A stretch of DNA of 64,000 nucleotides from NCBI RefSeq assembly GCF_030687495.1, contig NZ_CP117435.1, positions 2,670,501 through 2,734,500 on the forward strand, read 5' to 3'. The stretch is from Pseudomonas sp. FP453 (lineage in GTDB: Bacteria; Pseudomonadota; Gammaproteobacteria; Pseudomonadales; Pseudomonadaceae). The notes beneath the pieces are model-generated. The model ran no database searches, was not told the DNA's origin, and saw only the letters and a list, made by a program, of their open reading frames with translations. The translations under genes and the position numbers were made by a program. Shown piece after piece: positions 1 through 8,132 of this stretch (positions are counted from its first letter, which is position 1; every line of letters begins with the position of its first letter).

Positions 1-71
1 TATCATTCTTCGATTCGCCAAGCTGAACACATTGGTGCATCTTAGAACGTCTAGGCGAGTTGGAGAATGCA

Positions 72-830
72 ATGACTGATAAAGCGTTCGCCCAGGCCGA
101 TCCTGAGTGGCTGGCCCTGATCAGCGCCGCCCGCGAATGGCTGTCGGGGCCGATCGGGCAATTTTTGCTGGATGAAGAGCGGCGCATGCTCGAAGACGAG
201 CTGGGCCGGTTCTTTGGCGGCTACCTCGTGCATTACGGCCCTTCGGCCCAGACCCCGCCGTCGGCACCGCAGGTGCAACGCAATGTGCGCCTCGGCGCGC
301 CGCTGCCGGGGGTGGAGATTGTCTGCGAGGAACAGGCGTGGCCGCTGAGCGAGCACGCCGCCGATGTGGTGGTGTTGCAGCATGGCCTGGATTTTTGCCT
401 GTCACCCCACGGCCTGCTGCGTGAAGCGGCGAGTAGTGTGCGCCCGGGTGGCCATTTGCTGATTGTCGGCATCAACCCCTGGAGCAGCTGGGGCATGCGC
501 CATGTGTTCGCCCACGACGGCCTGCGCCAGGCGCGCTGTATCTCGCCGTCACGGGTGGGTGACTGGCTGAACCTGCTGGGCTTCGCGCTGGAGAAACGCC
601 GCTTCGGGTGCTATCGTCCGCCGCTTGCCTCGACCAAGTGGCAGGCCCGTCTGGCCGGCTGGGAGCGCCGCGCGGGCGCCTGGCAGCTGTCGGGTGGCGG
701 CTTCTATTTATTGGTGGCGCGCAAGATCGTGGTGGGCCTGCGGCCGGTGCGCCAGTTGCGGCGCGAACCCATGGGCAAGCTCGTGCCAATGCCGATGGCC
801 AAGGTCAACCGCAAGCAAAGCGAACCGTAA
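72..830 (+). CDS. Class I SAM-dependent methyltransferase (YafS-like)
   Basis: A 252-residue soluble protein with a methyltransferase-like core. An acidic strand end (PGVEIVCEE, about residues 80-90) is followed by an ADVVVLQHGLDF strand and a RPGGHLLIVGINPWS segment, the usual post-II/post-III motifs of SAM-binding Rossmann folds. The ATG at 72 is chosen because GGAG at 62-65 sits at good spacing; an upstream in-frame TTG at 60 overlaps that site. The gene lies 31 bp upstream of rnhA on the same strand. In E. coli the related yafS lies in the gloB-rnhA-dnaQ neighbourhood, which supports the family call. The substrate is unknown. Confidence 0.8.
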   Translation: MTDKAFAQADPEWLALISAAREWLSGPIGQFLLDEERRMLEDELGRFFGGYLVHYGPSAQTPPSAPQVQRNVRLGAPLPGVEIVCEEQAWPLSEHAADVVVLQHGLDFCLSPHGLLREAASSVRPGGHLLIVGINPWSSWGMRHVFAHDGLRQARCISPSRVGDWLNLLGFALEKRRFGCYRPPLASTKWQARLAGWERRAGAWQLSGGGFYLLVARKIVVGLRPVRQLRREPMGKLVPMPMAKVNRKQSEP

Positions 831-861
831 AACTTCTTTTTGATTTCGAACCGAGTAACCG

Positions 862-1314
862 ATGACCGATACCGTAGAACTCTTCACCGATGGCGCCTGC
901 AAGGGCAACCCGGGCCCTGGCGGCTGGGGCGCGTTGCTGGTGTGCAAGGGCGTGGAGAAGGAACTGTGGGGCGGCGAAGCCAACACCACCAACAACCGCA
1001 TGGAGCTGATGGGCGCAATTCGTGGCCTGGAAGAGCTCAAGCGCCGCTGCAATGTACTGCTGGTGACCGACTCGCAGTACGTGATGAAGGGCATCAACGA
1101 GTGGATGGTCAACTGGAAGAAGCGTGGCTGGAAGACGGCCGCCAAGGAACCGGTCAAAAATGCCGACCTGTGGCAACTGCTCGACGAGCAGTGCAATCGC
1201 CATGACATCACCTGGAAATGGGTGCGCGGGCACATCGGCCATCCTGGCAACGAACGCGCCGACCAGTTGGCCAACCGGGGTGTGGACGAAGTGCGCGGTT
1301 ACAAGCAGAGCTGA
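862..1314 (+). CDS. rnhA: Ribonuclease HI
   Basis: This 150-residue enzyme cleaves the RNA strand of RNA-DNA hybrids, acting in primer and R-loop removal. The N-terminal [16 protein letters not shown] signature is present. The metal-binding and catalytic residues can be placed at D10, E48, D70, H124 and D134, so the enzyme looks intact. Its length matches bacterial RNase HI (about 150). It follows the methyltransferase gene and lies upstream of dnaQ on the same strand, with one small opposite-strand gene between them. In E. coli rnhA and dnaQ are divergent rather than in line. Confidence 0.97.
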   Translation: MTDTVELFTDGACKGNPGPGGWGALLVCKGVEKELWGGEANTTNNRMELMGAIRGLEELKRRCNVLLVTDSQYVMKGINEWMVNWKKRGWKTAAKEPVKNADLWQLLDEQCNRHDITWKWVRGHIGHPGNERADQLANRGVDEVRGYKQS

Positions 1315-1317
1315 CGC

Positions 1318-1626
1318 CTACAGCGCGGCGATGGCCTGGGCCAATTGCATATCACTGTAGGTTTGCCCGGGCAGGCGTTCACGCACGTGCACCAGCGCCG
1401 ACTCCAGGCGCACACCACGGATCGCGCCATCGCTGGCGACGAAGGCTTCGGCGTCATCCCTGGCGGCCTGCACAATCTTGTCATCCTTGAATGAAGAGCT
1501 GGTGCCCTTGGTGGCACTCATGGACAGGCTGACCAGAAAGTCGCTGGTCATGACGAAACTGGTGGCGTGTGCCGTGCAGGCGCTGCCCATCAGCAGCAGG
1601 GCGCATAGGGCTTTTGAACGGTTCAT
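1318..1626 (-). CDS. DUF2388 exported protein
   Basis: A 102-residue small secreted protein. A Sec signal peptide (lysine followed by CALLLMGSACTAHA) precedes a mature region with the DUF2388 pattern: TSFVMTSDFLVSL, a Ser/Thr-rich stretch, FKDDKIVQAARDDAEAFVAS and a SALVHVRERL helix. The start at 1626 is the one that gives a proper signal peptide; the longer in-frame extension is not signal-like. The stop lies 3 bp from the rnhA stop, so the two genes converge. The family is common in Pseudomonas, often in tandem copies, and has no established function. Confidence 0.8.
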   Translation of the reverse strand: MNRSKALCALLLMGSACTAHATSFVMTSDFLVSLSMSATKGTSSSFKDDKIVQAARDDAEAFVASDGAIRGVRLESALVHVRERLPGQTYSDMQLAQAIAAL

Positions 1627-1820
1627 GGTGGTAGGCAATCCGTGGTTGGCTGGGGCGTGCAGGCTAGCAACGGAGCCTCGGGCAAACTGCGGCGGCTTTG
1701 CAAAAGAGTGTAAGAAACTGTCGAAAAGCCAAGGCCCTGGGCCAGCCTTGGGCTGCTTGGGGCATGACGTGCTAATATCCCGGCCTTTGAAATACACCAC
1801 CCGTTGAGAGCTGAACCCTG

Positions 1821-2567
1821 ATGGCCATCCGATCCGTAGTACTCGATACCGAAACCACCGGCATGCCGGTGACCGATGGCCACCGGATCATTGAAATCGG
1901 CTGTGTCGAACTGATGGGGCGGCGCCTCACCGGCCGTCACTTCCACGTCTACCTGCAACCTGATCGCGACAGTGACGAAGGCGCGATTGGCGTCCACGGC
2001 ATCACCGACGAATTCCTCAAAGGCAAGCCGCGCTTTGCCGAAGTGGCCGATGAGTTTTTCGAGTTCATCAACGGCGCCCAGCTGATCATCCATAACGCGG
2101 CGTTCGACGTCGGCTTTATCAATAACGAATTTGCCCTGATGGGGGCGACGGATCGCGCGGACATTTCCAAGCACTGCTCGATCCTCGATACCCTGATGAT
2201 GGCCCGTGAGCGCCACCCGGGTCAGCGCAACAGCCTCGATGCGTTGTGCAAACGGTATGGCGTCGACAACTCCGGCCGTGAACTCCACGGCGCCTTGCTC
2301 GACTCCGAGATTCTTGCCGACGTCTACCTGACCATGACCGGCGGGCAGACCAGCCTGTCCCTGGCCGGTAACGCCTCGGACGGCAGCGGCTCGGCGGAAG
2401 GCTCGGGCAACCGCCCTTCGGAAATCCGTCGCCTGTCGGCGGATCGCAAGCCCATCACCATCATCCGTGCCAGTGAGCAGGATTTGCTCGAGCATGCGCA
2501 GCGGCTGGAAGCGATCGCCAAGTCGGCGGGTGCGCCGGCACTGTGGACTCAGTTGACCGAGCAGTAA
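1821..2567 (+). CDS. dnaQ: DNA polymerase III epsilon subunit (3'-5' proofreading exonuclease)
   Basis: The 248-residue proofreading subunit of the replicative polymerase core. The DEDDh exonuclease residues are visible: D9 and E11 in VLDTETTG, D96 in HNAAFD, and H156 plus D161 in HGALLDSE. The C-terminal part carries a Ser/Gly-rich linker (about 185-205) and then a segment expected to bind the alpha subunit, as in other epsilon proteins. Upstream is a 194-bp gap shared with the divergent DUF2388 gene, which must hold the promoter. A short perfect hairpin follows the stop. Confidence 0.96.
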   Translation: MAIRSVVLDTETTGMPVTDGHRIIEIGCVELMGRRLTGRHFHVYLQPDRDSDEGAIGVHGITDEFLKGKPRFAEVADEFFEFINGAQLIIHNAAFDVGFINNEFALMGATDRADISKHCSILDTLMMARERHPGQRNSLDALCKRYGVDNSGRELHGALLDSEILADVYLTMTGGQTSLSLAGNASDGSGSAEGSGNRPSEIRRLSADRKPITIIRASEQDLLEHAQRLEAIAKSAGAPALWTQLTEQ

Positions 2568-2572
2568 CCAAA

Positions 2573-2592
2573 TGTGGGAGCTGGCTCCCACA
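2573..2592. terminator. Perfect hairpin derived from a REP-like sequence
   Basis: TGTGGGAGC-TG-GCTCCCACA forms a perfect 9-bp stem 5 bp after the dnaQ stop. It matches the outer part of the REP elements elsewhere in this window (for example 7981-8075) but lacks their GCTTGCC core. There is no T-tract, so it may be a REP remnant that stabilises the mRNA end rather than a true intrinsic terminator. Confidence 0.5.
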
Positions 2593-2699
2593 CAAGCCTG
2601 TTCCTACAGTGGAATGGCAGTGCTTTCAAAATCTTCATTCGCGTCATCGCCCCCCAGCTTCTACCCTTGAGTGCATAGCCCTCAGGACTGCAAGCACTC

Positions 2700-4955
2700 A
2701 TGTACAAAGACCTGAAGTTCCCAGTGCTTATCGTGCATCGTGACATCAAGGCCGACACCGTTGCCGGTGATCGGGTTCGCGGCATCGCCCGAGAGTTGGA
2801 ACAAGAAGGCTTCAGTATTTTTTCCGCCGTGGACTACGCCGAAGGCCGGCTGGTGGCGTCCACCCATCATGGTTTGGCGTGCATGCTGATCGCCGCCGAA
2901 GGCGCCGGCGAGAATACCCACCTGCTGCAAAACATGGTCGAGCTGATCCGCCTCGCGCGGCTGCGGGCGCCCAACCTGCCGATCTTCGCCCTGGGTGAGC
3001 AAGTCACCCTGGAAAACGCGCCGGCCGATGCCATGAGCGAGCTCAACCAACTGCGCGGCATTCTCTATCTGTTCGAAGACACCGTACCGTTTCTCGCCCG
3101 CCAAGTGGCCCGCGCCGCCCGCACGTACCTGGATGGCCTGCTGCCGCCATTCTTCAAGGCGCTGGTGCAACACACCGCCGACTCCAACTATTCCTGGCAC
3201 ACCCCCGGCCATGGCGGCGGCGTGGCCTATCGCAAGAGCCCGGTGGGACAGGCGTTTCATCAGTTCTTCGGGGAAAACACCTTGCGTTCGGACTTGTCGG
3301 TGTCCGTGCCGGAGCTGGGTTCGCTGCTGGACCACACCGGCCCGCTGGCCGAAGCGGAAGCCCGCGCCGCGCGCAACTTCGGTGCCGACCATACGTTCTT
3401 CGTGATCAACGGCACGTCTACCGCGAACAAGATCGTCTGGCACTCCATGGTCGGGCGCGACGACCTGGTGCTGGTGGACCGCAACTGCCACAAGTCGGTG
3501 CTGCATTCGATCATCATGACCGGCGCGATCCCGCTGTACCTGTGCCCGGAGCGCAACGAACTGGGAATCATCGGCCCGATTCCATTGAGTGAATTCAGCC
3601 CGGAATCGATCCGCGCCAAGATCGACGCCAGCCCGCTGACCCGTGGCCGGCCGCCGAAGGTGAAGATGGCGGTGGTGACCAATTCCACCTACGACGGGCT
3701 GTGCTACAACGCCGAACTGATCAAGCAGCAATTGGGCAGCAGTGTCGAGGTGCTGCACTTTGACGAAGCCTGGTATGCCTACGCGGCGTTTCACGAGTTC
3801 TTCGCCGGGCGCTACGGCATGGGCACCTCGCGCACGCCGGATAGCCCGCTGGTGTTCACCACGCATTCCACGCACAAGCTGCTGGCCGCGTTCAGCCAGG
3901 CCTCGATGATCCACGTGCAGGACGGTGGCGCGCGCCAACTGGACCGCGACCGTTTCAACGAAGCGTTCATGATGCATATCTCCACCTCGCCGCAGTACAG
4001 CATCATCGCCTCCCTCGACGTGGCCTCGGCCATGATGGAAGGCCCGGCCGGGCGCTCGCTGTTGCAGGAAATGTTCGACGAGGCCCTGAGTTTTCGTCGC
4101 GCCCTGGCCAACCTGCGCCAGCATATCGCTGCCGAAGACTGGTGGTTCTCCATCTGGCAGCCGCCCTCTGTCGCCGGCATCGACCGCGTGGCGACGGCCG
4201 ACTGGTTGTTGCACCCCGAGGATGATTGGCACGGCTTTGGTGACGTGGCCGAGGACTACGTCCTGCTGGACCCGATCAAGGTCACGCTGGTGATGCCTGG
4301 CCTGAATGCTGGCGGAGCGCTGAGCGATTGCGGGATTCCGGCTGCGGTGGTCAGCAAGTTCCTCTGGGAGCGTGGGCTGGTGGTGGAGAAGACCGGGCTG
4401 TATTCCTTCCTTGTGCTGTTTTCCATGGGGATCACCAAAGGTAAATGGAGTACGTTGCTCACCGAGCTGCTGGAATTCAAACGCAGCTACGACGCCAATG
4501 TCAGCCTTGCCAGTTGTTTGCCCTCGGTCTACGCCCAAGGCGTCGTGCGCTATCAGGGCCTGGGGTTGCGCGACCTGTGCAACCAATTGCACAGCTGCTA
4601 TCGCAGCAACGCCACCGCCAAACACCTCAAGCGCATGTACACCGTGTTGCCGGAAATCGCGATGAAACCGGCGGATGCCTATGACCAACTGGTGAGGGGC
4701 GAAGTGGAGGCGGTTTCCATCGATGCCTTGCCAGGACGCATCGCAGCGGTGATGCTGGTGCCTTATCCGCCGGGCATTCCGCTGATCATGCCAGGGGAGC
4801 GCTTTACCGAGTCGACACGCTCGATCATCGACTACCTGGCATTTGCCCGTACGTTCGATAGCAGCTTCCCCGGCTTTGTCGCGGATGTTCACGGGTTGCA
4901 ACACGAAGACGACGGCAGTGGTCGTTGTTACACCGTCGATTGCATCAAGGGTTAA
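2700..4955 (+). CDS. ldcA: PLP-dependent Orn/Lys/Arg decarboxylase, LdcA type
   Basis: A 751-residue fold-type I decarboxylase with the family layout: an N-terminal response-regulator-like wing domain (about 1-130), a PLP-binding core, and a C-terminal domain. Clear core motifs are NYSWHTPGHGGG, FVINGTSTANKIV, DRNCHKSV, HFDEAWYAY and the Schiff-base lysine in HSTHKLLAAFSQ (about K393). Length and sequence closely resemble P. aeruginosa LdcA, a lysine decarboxylase making cadaverine; that assignment is from memory. Arginine or ornithine as substrate cannot be excluded from sequence alone. A GNAT acetyltransferase starts 8 bp downstream, suggesting that the product amine or a related compound is acetylated. 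Confidence 0.88.
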   Translation: MYKDLKFPVLIVHRDIKADTVAGDRVRGIARELEQEGFSIFSAVDYAEGRLVASTHHGLACMLIAAEGAGENTHLLQNMVELIRLARLRAPNLPIFALGEQVTLENAPADAMSELNQLRGILYLFEDTVPFLARQVARAARTYLDGLLPPFFKALVQHTADSNYSWHTPGHGGGVAYRKSPVGQAFHQFFGENTLRSDLSVSVPELGSLLDHTGPLAEAEARAARNFGADHTFFVINGTSTANKIVWHSMVGRDDLVLVDRNCHKSVLHSIIMTGAIPLYLCPERNELGIIGPIPLSEFSPESIRAKIDASPLTRGRPPKVKMAVVTNSTYDGLCYNAELIKQQLGSSVEVLHFDEAWYAYAAFHEFFAGRYGMGTSRTPDSPLVFTTHSTHKLLAAFSQASMIHVQDGGARQLDRDRFNEAFMMHISTSPQYSIIASLDVASAMMEGPAGRSLLQEMFDEALSFRRALANLRQHIAAEDWWFSIWQPPSVAGIDRVATADWLLHPEDDWHGFGDVAEDYVLLDPIKVTLVMPGLNAGGALSDCGIPAAVVSKFLWERGLVVEKTGLYSFLVLFSMGITKGKWSTLLTELLEFKRSYDANVSLASCLPSVYAQGVVRYQGLGLRDLCNQLHSCYRSNATAKHLKRMYTVLPEIAMKPADAYDQLVRGEVEAVSIDALPGRIAAVMLVPYPPGIPLIMPGERFTESTRSIIDYLAFARTFDSSFPGFVADVHGLQHEDDGSGRCYTVDCIKG

Positions 4956-4963
4956 GGATGTTT

Positions 4964-5545
4964 ATGCAAGCTGTAATGAACCCGAAGTATCCAGGGCTCA
5001 GTGTGCGGGTCGCCGACGAGGGCTTCGATGCCTACGTGTGGGGCAATGACTTCAGTTTTGAGGTCAGCGCCTATGCTGTGCCGGAGATGGGTGTGCGGGT
5101 CGATCAATGGCCTTTGGAGCGCATCCTGCCGTACCGCAAGTGTTATGGGATTGACCCGGAAGAGTTCGCCAGTTTCCGCGACGCGCCCGACAGCGCAGTC
5201 TTCATGGCCTACCTCGACGACCAGGCGGTGGGCCACATCGTGGTCAGCACCAACTGGAATGGTTTTGCCCACGTCGATGAGCTGGCGGTGGCCTTGCCCG
5301 CACGGCGTCATGGTGTGGCCAAGGCGCTGCTGGATGTTGCGCAATTCTGGAGTCGCAAGAAAAACCTGCCGGGCATGATGCTCGAAACCCAGAACAACAA
5401 CCTCGGTGCCTGCCGCCTGTACGAGCGTTGCGGCTACGTGATGGGCGGTATCGACCACCTGCGCTATCGCGGCATCGACCCGCAGACCCGTGAGGTGGCG
5501 ATTTTCTGGTATCGGCTGTTCAAGAGCGAAGTCGCCAAGCCTTAG
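4964..5545 (+). CDS. GNAT N-acetyltransferase
   Basis: A 193-residue acetyltransferase. The C-terminal half has the GNAT core: VDELAVALPARRHGVAKALL, in which the R/Q-x-x-G/A loop binds acetyl-CoA, then a NNLGACRLYERCGY helix. AAGGA at 4954-4958 lies 5 bp before the ATG at 4964, so this start is preferred over the ATG at 4958, which overlaps it. It follows the decarboxylase by 8 bp and is surely cotranscribed, so polyamine or diamine acetylation is a reasonable guess. The stop overlaps the convergent LysR gene by 4 bp. Confidence 0.82.
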   Translation: MQAVMNPKYPGLSVRVADEGFDAYVWGNDFSFEVSAYAVPEMGVRVDQWPLERILPYRKCYGIDPEEFASFRDAPDSAVFMAYLDDQAVGHIVVSTNWNGFAHVDELAVALPARRHGVAKALLDVAQFWSRKKNLPGMMLETQNNNLGACRLYERCGYVMGGIDHLRYRGIDPQTREVAIFWYRLFKSEVAKP

Positions 5546-6435
5546 CCCGCCAACAGGTCTTGCGCCTTCTGCGTGACAATCTCCAGCAACGCATTCAGTG
5601 CTGGAGAGGTTGCGCCGTCCTTGAGGGTCAGCGCATAGAGGTTGACCATGATTGGCGGTGACAGCGGGCACGCATCCAGCCCGGCATCCCGTGCGCCGAA
5701 AGCCGTGAACGGATCGACGATCGCCAGACCTTCGCCGGCCTCGACCATGCTGCGCATCATCTGGTAGGTCTGCACGCGTGTCTGCACCACCGGCAGTGGG
5801 CGCAAGGCTTGCAGCTTGGCGTCCAGCAGGCGGCTCAGCGGGTCCTGGCCCTCCAGGCCGATCATCGCCTGCCCGGCCAGGTCGGCCAGCGCGATGTACT
5901 TCTGCTTGGGCTTGAGCCAGCCGTGGGGCGCGAGTAATTGCAGTTTGCCCTGGGCCAGCACCGTACTCTGGATTTGTGCGTGTTCCGGGTCATGCAGGCT
6001 CAGGCCGACCTCGGCTTCGTGCAGCAACAGGCTTCTGACAATTTCACGGGTTGGTTGGCTGGACAGGTTGCACGGGGTGTCCTGGAAGCGTCGGCGCAGC
6101 ACTGCAATGCTTTGCGGCAGCAGTTGATTGGCCAGCGGCGGGGTGCACAAGGCGCGCAGGGGCGGGGCGTGATGGTGTTTCAAGCGGCTGGCCAGGCGTT
6201 GCACCGGTTCCAGCGCCTCGTACACCTGGGCGATGCTGGCTTGTAGCTCCAGGGTTTCGCGCGTGGCCTGCAAGCGCCCGCGCACGCTGGCGAACAGCAT
6301 GAAGCCCAATTGTTGCTCGGCGTCCTTGAGCGCGGTATCCACATCGCCCACGGGGAGTTGCAACCATTCGGCGGCCGTGCCGAGGTGTCCGGTCTGCAAG
6401 ATGGCCTGAATCACTTCGATATGACGTAAACGCAT
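5542..6435 (-). CDS. LysR-family transcriptional regulator
   Basis: 297 residues, the normal LysR length. The N-terminal winged helix-turn-helix runs from about 3 to 62 (HIEVIQAILQTGHLGTAAEW, then a QQLGFMLFAS wing). It is followed by a periplasmic-binding-protein-like effector domain from about 90, including an EVGLSLHD strand and a MVEAGEGLAIVDPF motif typical of the family. It converges with the GNAT/ldcA pair, so it need not control them; its target and ligand are unknown. Confidence 0.88.
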   Translation of the reverse strand: MRLRHIEVIQAILQTGHLGTAAEWLQLPVGDVDTALKDAEQQLGFMLFASVRGRLQATRETLELQASIAQVYEALEPVQRLASRLKHHHAPPLRALCTPPLANQLLPQSIAVLRRRFQDTPCNLSSQPTREIVRSLLLHEAEVGLSLHDPEHAQIQSTVLAQGKLQLLAPHGWLKPKQKYIALADLAGQAMIGLEGQDPLSRLLDAKLQALRPLPVVQTRVQTYQMMRSMVEAGEGLAIVDPFTAFGARDAGLDACPLSPPIMVNLYALTLKDGATSPALNALLEIVTQKAQDLLAG

Positions 6436-6544
6436 CGGCGGAGTCTATGTGCAGCGCGCCGGGGATTCAATAGAATGGCTGCGCTGATCAACAACGACCA
6501 AAGCCGGCTCCCGGCACTTACAACAAAAACAGGTCTGGTCCCAT

Positions 6545-6889
6545 ATGCCTCTACCCTCGACATTCTTCGGGGTAACGGCCAAGCAACTCCTGGTTCTGGT
6601 GACCGTGGGGTGTGTGGCTGCTTATCTCTTCGACCTTAATGACAACACCACGCCGGACAATCTGGCACTGGAAGCGTTTGTCCGCTCACAGGGGCAGGTG
6701 ACCGAGCAGGTGGGGGCGGTGCTGGACATTGCGCTGGTCAGGCAAGTGGTCGCGCACCCCAGCAATAACGCAGCGGGCTACAAGCGTTCGCTGTATGCCG
6801 TAGAGGGCGAGCGGGGGAAGGTGTTGGTGGCGCTGAAGGAAGTCGAGGGTGAGCAGGGGATAGAGGTCACGCAGATCCGTCGCCCGTGA
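6545..6889 (+). CDS. Hypothetical membrane-anchored protein
   Basis: 114 residues, not recognised. One hydrophobic segment near the N terminus (LLVLVTVGCVAAYLF, about 15-30) would anchor it in the inner membrane. The rest is a soluble domain of about 80 residues beginning after DLNDNTTPDN, with strands such as RSLYAVEGERGKVLVALKEV that suggest a small beta-rich fold. It is divergent from the LysR gene (109 bp apart) and stands alone. Coding character and codon use fit the neighbours. Confidence 0.6.
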   Translation: MPLPSTFFGVTAKQLLVLVTVGCVAAYLFDLNDNTTPDNLALEAFVRSQGQVTEQVGAVLDIALVRQVVAHPSNNAAGYKRSLYAVEGERGKVLVALKEVEGEQGIEVTQIRRP

Positions 6890-7003
6890 TCACCCCGGCC
6901 CAGTCAACGCCGTGCATGGCCAGGACTGAGCGGGTAGACAGGGCGCGGTCTTATGAAGCGAGGGTCGTTTCCGATTCGCGCACAATGATGATGCCCGACT
7001 GAA

Positions 7004-7189
7004 TCAATATTTGAATTCATCGCCTTCCAGCTTTTCTACACGGTCGCCAATGGCCAGCTTGTAGGTGGTGGTAGGCGCCGAACCCGCCACATCGCCTTGC
7101 GCCGGGTTGGATTCCTGGAACTCATGCACCGAATACACACGTCCCTCTGCGTCTCTGGCATGAAACTGTCCGACTAGTACTGCTGCCAT
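7004..7189 (-). CDS. Small conserved-looking hypothetical protein
   Basis: 61 residues, starting MAAVLVGQFHARDAEGR. I prefer the start at 7189 because a GAGG lies about 10 bp upstream on the coding strand. An upstream in-frame ATG at 7243 has no ribosome site. The sequence looks like one small beta domain (ARDAEGRVYSVHEFQE, then TTYKLAIGDRVEKLEGDEF) without a signal peptide or membrane segment. The upstream 160 bp is shared with the divergent flavin reductase and is AT-rich, consistent with promoters. No function can be assigned. Confidence 0.6.
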   Translation of the reverse strand: MAAVLVGQFHARDAEGRVYSVHEFQESNPAQGDVAGSAPTTTYKLAIGDRVEKLEGDEFKY

Positions 7190-7406
7190 CTGTTTAGAAC
7201 CTCTGGAGATAATCACTCGATTTGCGGTTCTGTAGACCGTCATGGAGCGGTGTAGTTTACCTACGTGAAAAAAATACTATTCGCTGTCGTTTTAAGACTA
7301 TTCCTACAAGGCAAGGCACTTGGGGGATTTCGCAAAACCTTCTGGTGAACGTGCCGCGAAGACTCTATAACTACAACTCCTTTAGTCAGACGTCGGGAAA
7401 ACCTCC

Positions 7407-7964
7407 ATGAGCAAGGTCTACACGATTGCCGTCCTGGTTGGCAGCTTGAGAAAAGAGTCGATCAACCGCAAGGTCGCCCTGGCCTTGGCCGCACTGGCCC
7501 CTGCCAACCTCACGTTGAACATCGTCGAAATTGGCGACTTGCCGCTCTACAACGAAGACATTGACGGCGCGACACCGCCGGCAGCCTACAGTAGTTTCCG
7601 TCAACAGGTGAGTTCATCCGACGCGGTGTTGTTCGTGACCCCGGAATACAACCGCTCTGTGCCGGCACCGTTGAAGAATGCGATTGATGTGGGCTCGCGC
7701 CCGTATGGCAAAAGTGCCTGGAGCGGCAAGCCGGGCGCGATCATCAGCGTGTCGCCGGGCGCCATCGGTGGCTTTGGTGCCAACCATCATCTGCGCCAGT
7801 CCCTGGTGTTCCTCGATGTGCCGTGCATGCAGCAGCCGGAAGCCTACCTGGGCGGTGCGGGGAGTGTGTTTGACGAGGCGGGCAAGCTATCGGAAAAGAC
7901 CCGGCCGTTCTTGCAGGCGTTTATTGATGCCTATGGCCAGTGGGTTGCCAAGCAAAAAGCCTGA
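7407..7964 (+). CDS. NADPH-dependent FMN reductase (ChrR/azoreductase-like)
   Basis: A 185-residue flavodoxin-fold enzyme. The FMN phosphate loop GSLRKESINRKVA is at the N terminus, FVTPEYNRSVPAPLKNAIDV in the middle, and a GKPGAIISVSPGAIGGFGAN segment follows. This is the pattern of the NADPH-dependent FMN reductase family that includes chromate and quinone reductases. Such enzymes give two-electron reduction of quinones and protect against redox stress. A REP pair lies just after the stop. The physiological substrate is not determined by sequence. Confidence 0.88.
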   Translation: MSKVYTIAVLVGSLRKESINRKVALALAALAPANLTLNIVEIGDLPLYNEDIDGATPPAAYSSFRQQVSSSDAVLFVTPEYNRSVPAPLKNAIDVGSRPYGKSAWSGKPGAIISVSPGAIGGFGANHHLRQSLVFLDVPCMQQPEAYLGGAGSVFDEAGKLSEKTRPFLQAFIDAYGQWVAKQKA

Positions 7965-7980
7965 CTTGGTAATGAGATCA

Positions 7981-8075
7981 AAATGTGGGAGCGGGCTTGC
8001 CCGCGATTGCGGTAGATCAGTGAAGGTGACTTTGACTGACACACCGCCATCGCGGGCAAGCCCGCTCCCACATTT
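7981..8075. repeat. REP pair (REPIN)
   Basis: Two inverted REP units, AAATGTGGGAGCGGGCTTGC at the left and its inverse GCAAGCCCGCTCCCACATTT at the right, are separated by about 50 bp. The whole can fold into one long hairpin. This is the standard REPIN organisation in fluorescent pseudomonads. It lies between the FMN reductase and poxB stops. Confidence 0.9.
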
Positions 8076-8132
8076 GGATGTGTGGCAGGCCTGGCATCCG
8101 AGTCCACTGCCAAGCCCACTCACCCATGGGAT

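Noticed and set aside
2682..4904. A 740-codon open frame opposite the LdcA-type decarboxylase
   Set aside because: Antisense shadow; low-complexity His/Gln/Arg-rich translation and no ribosome site, while the sense gene is full length with all motifs.
7981..8075. REP pairs as possible CRISPR-like repeats
   Set aside because: There are only two inverted units at each place with no regular spacers and no cas genes; these are REPINs.
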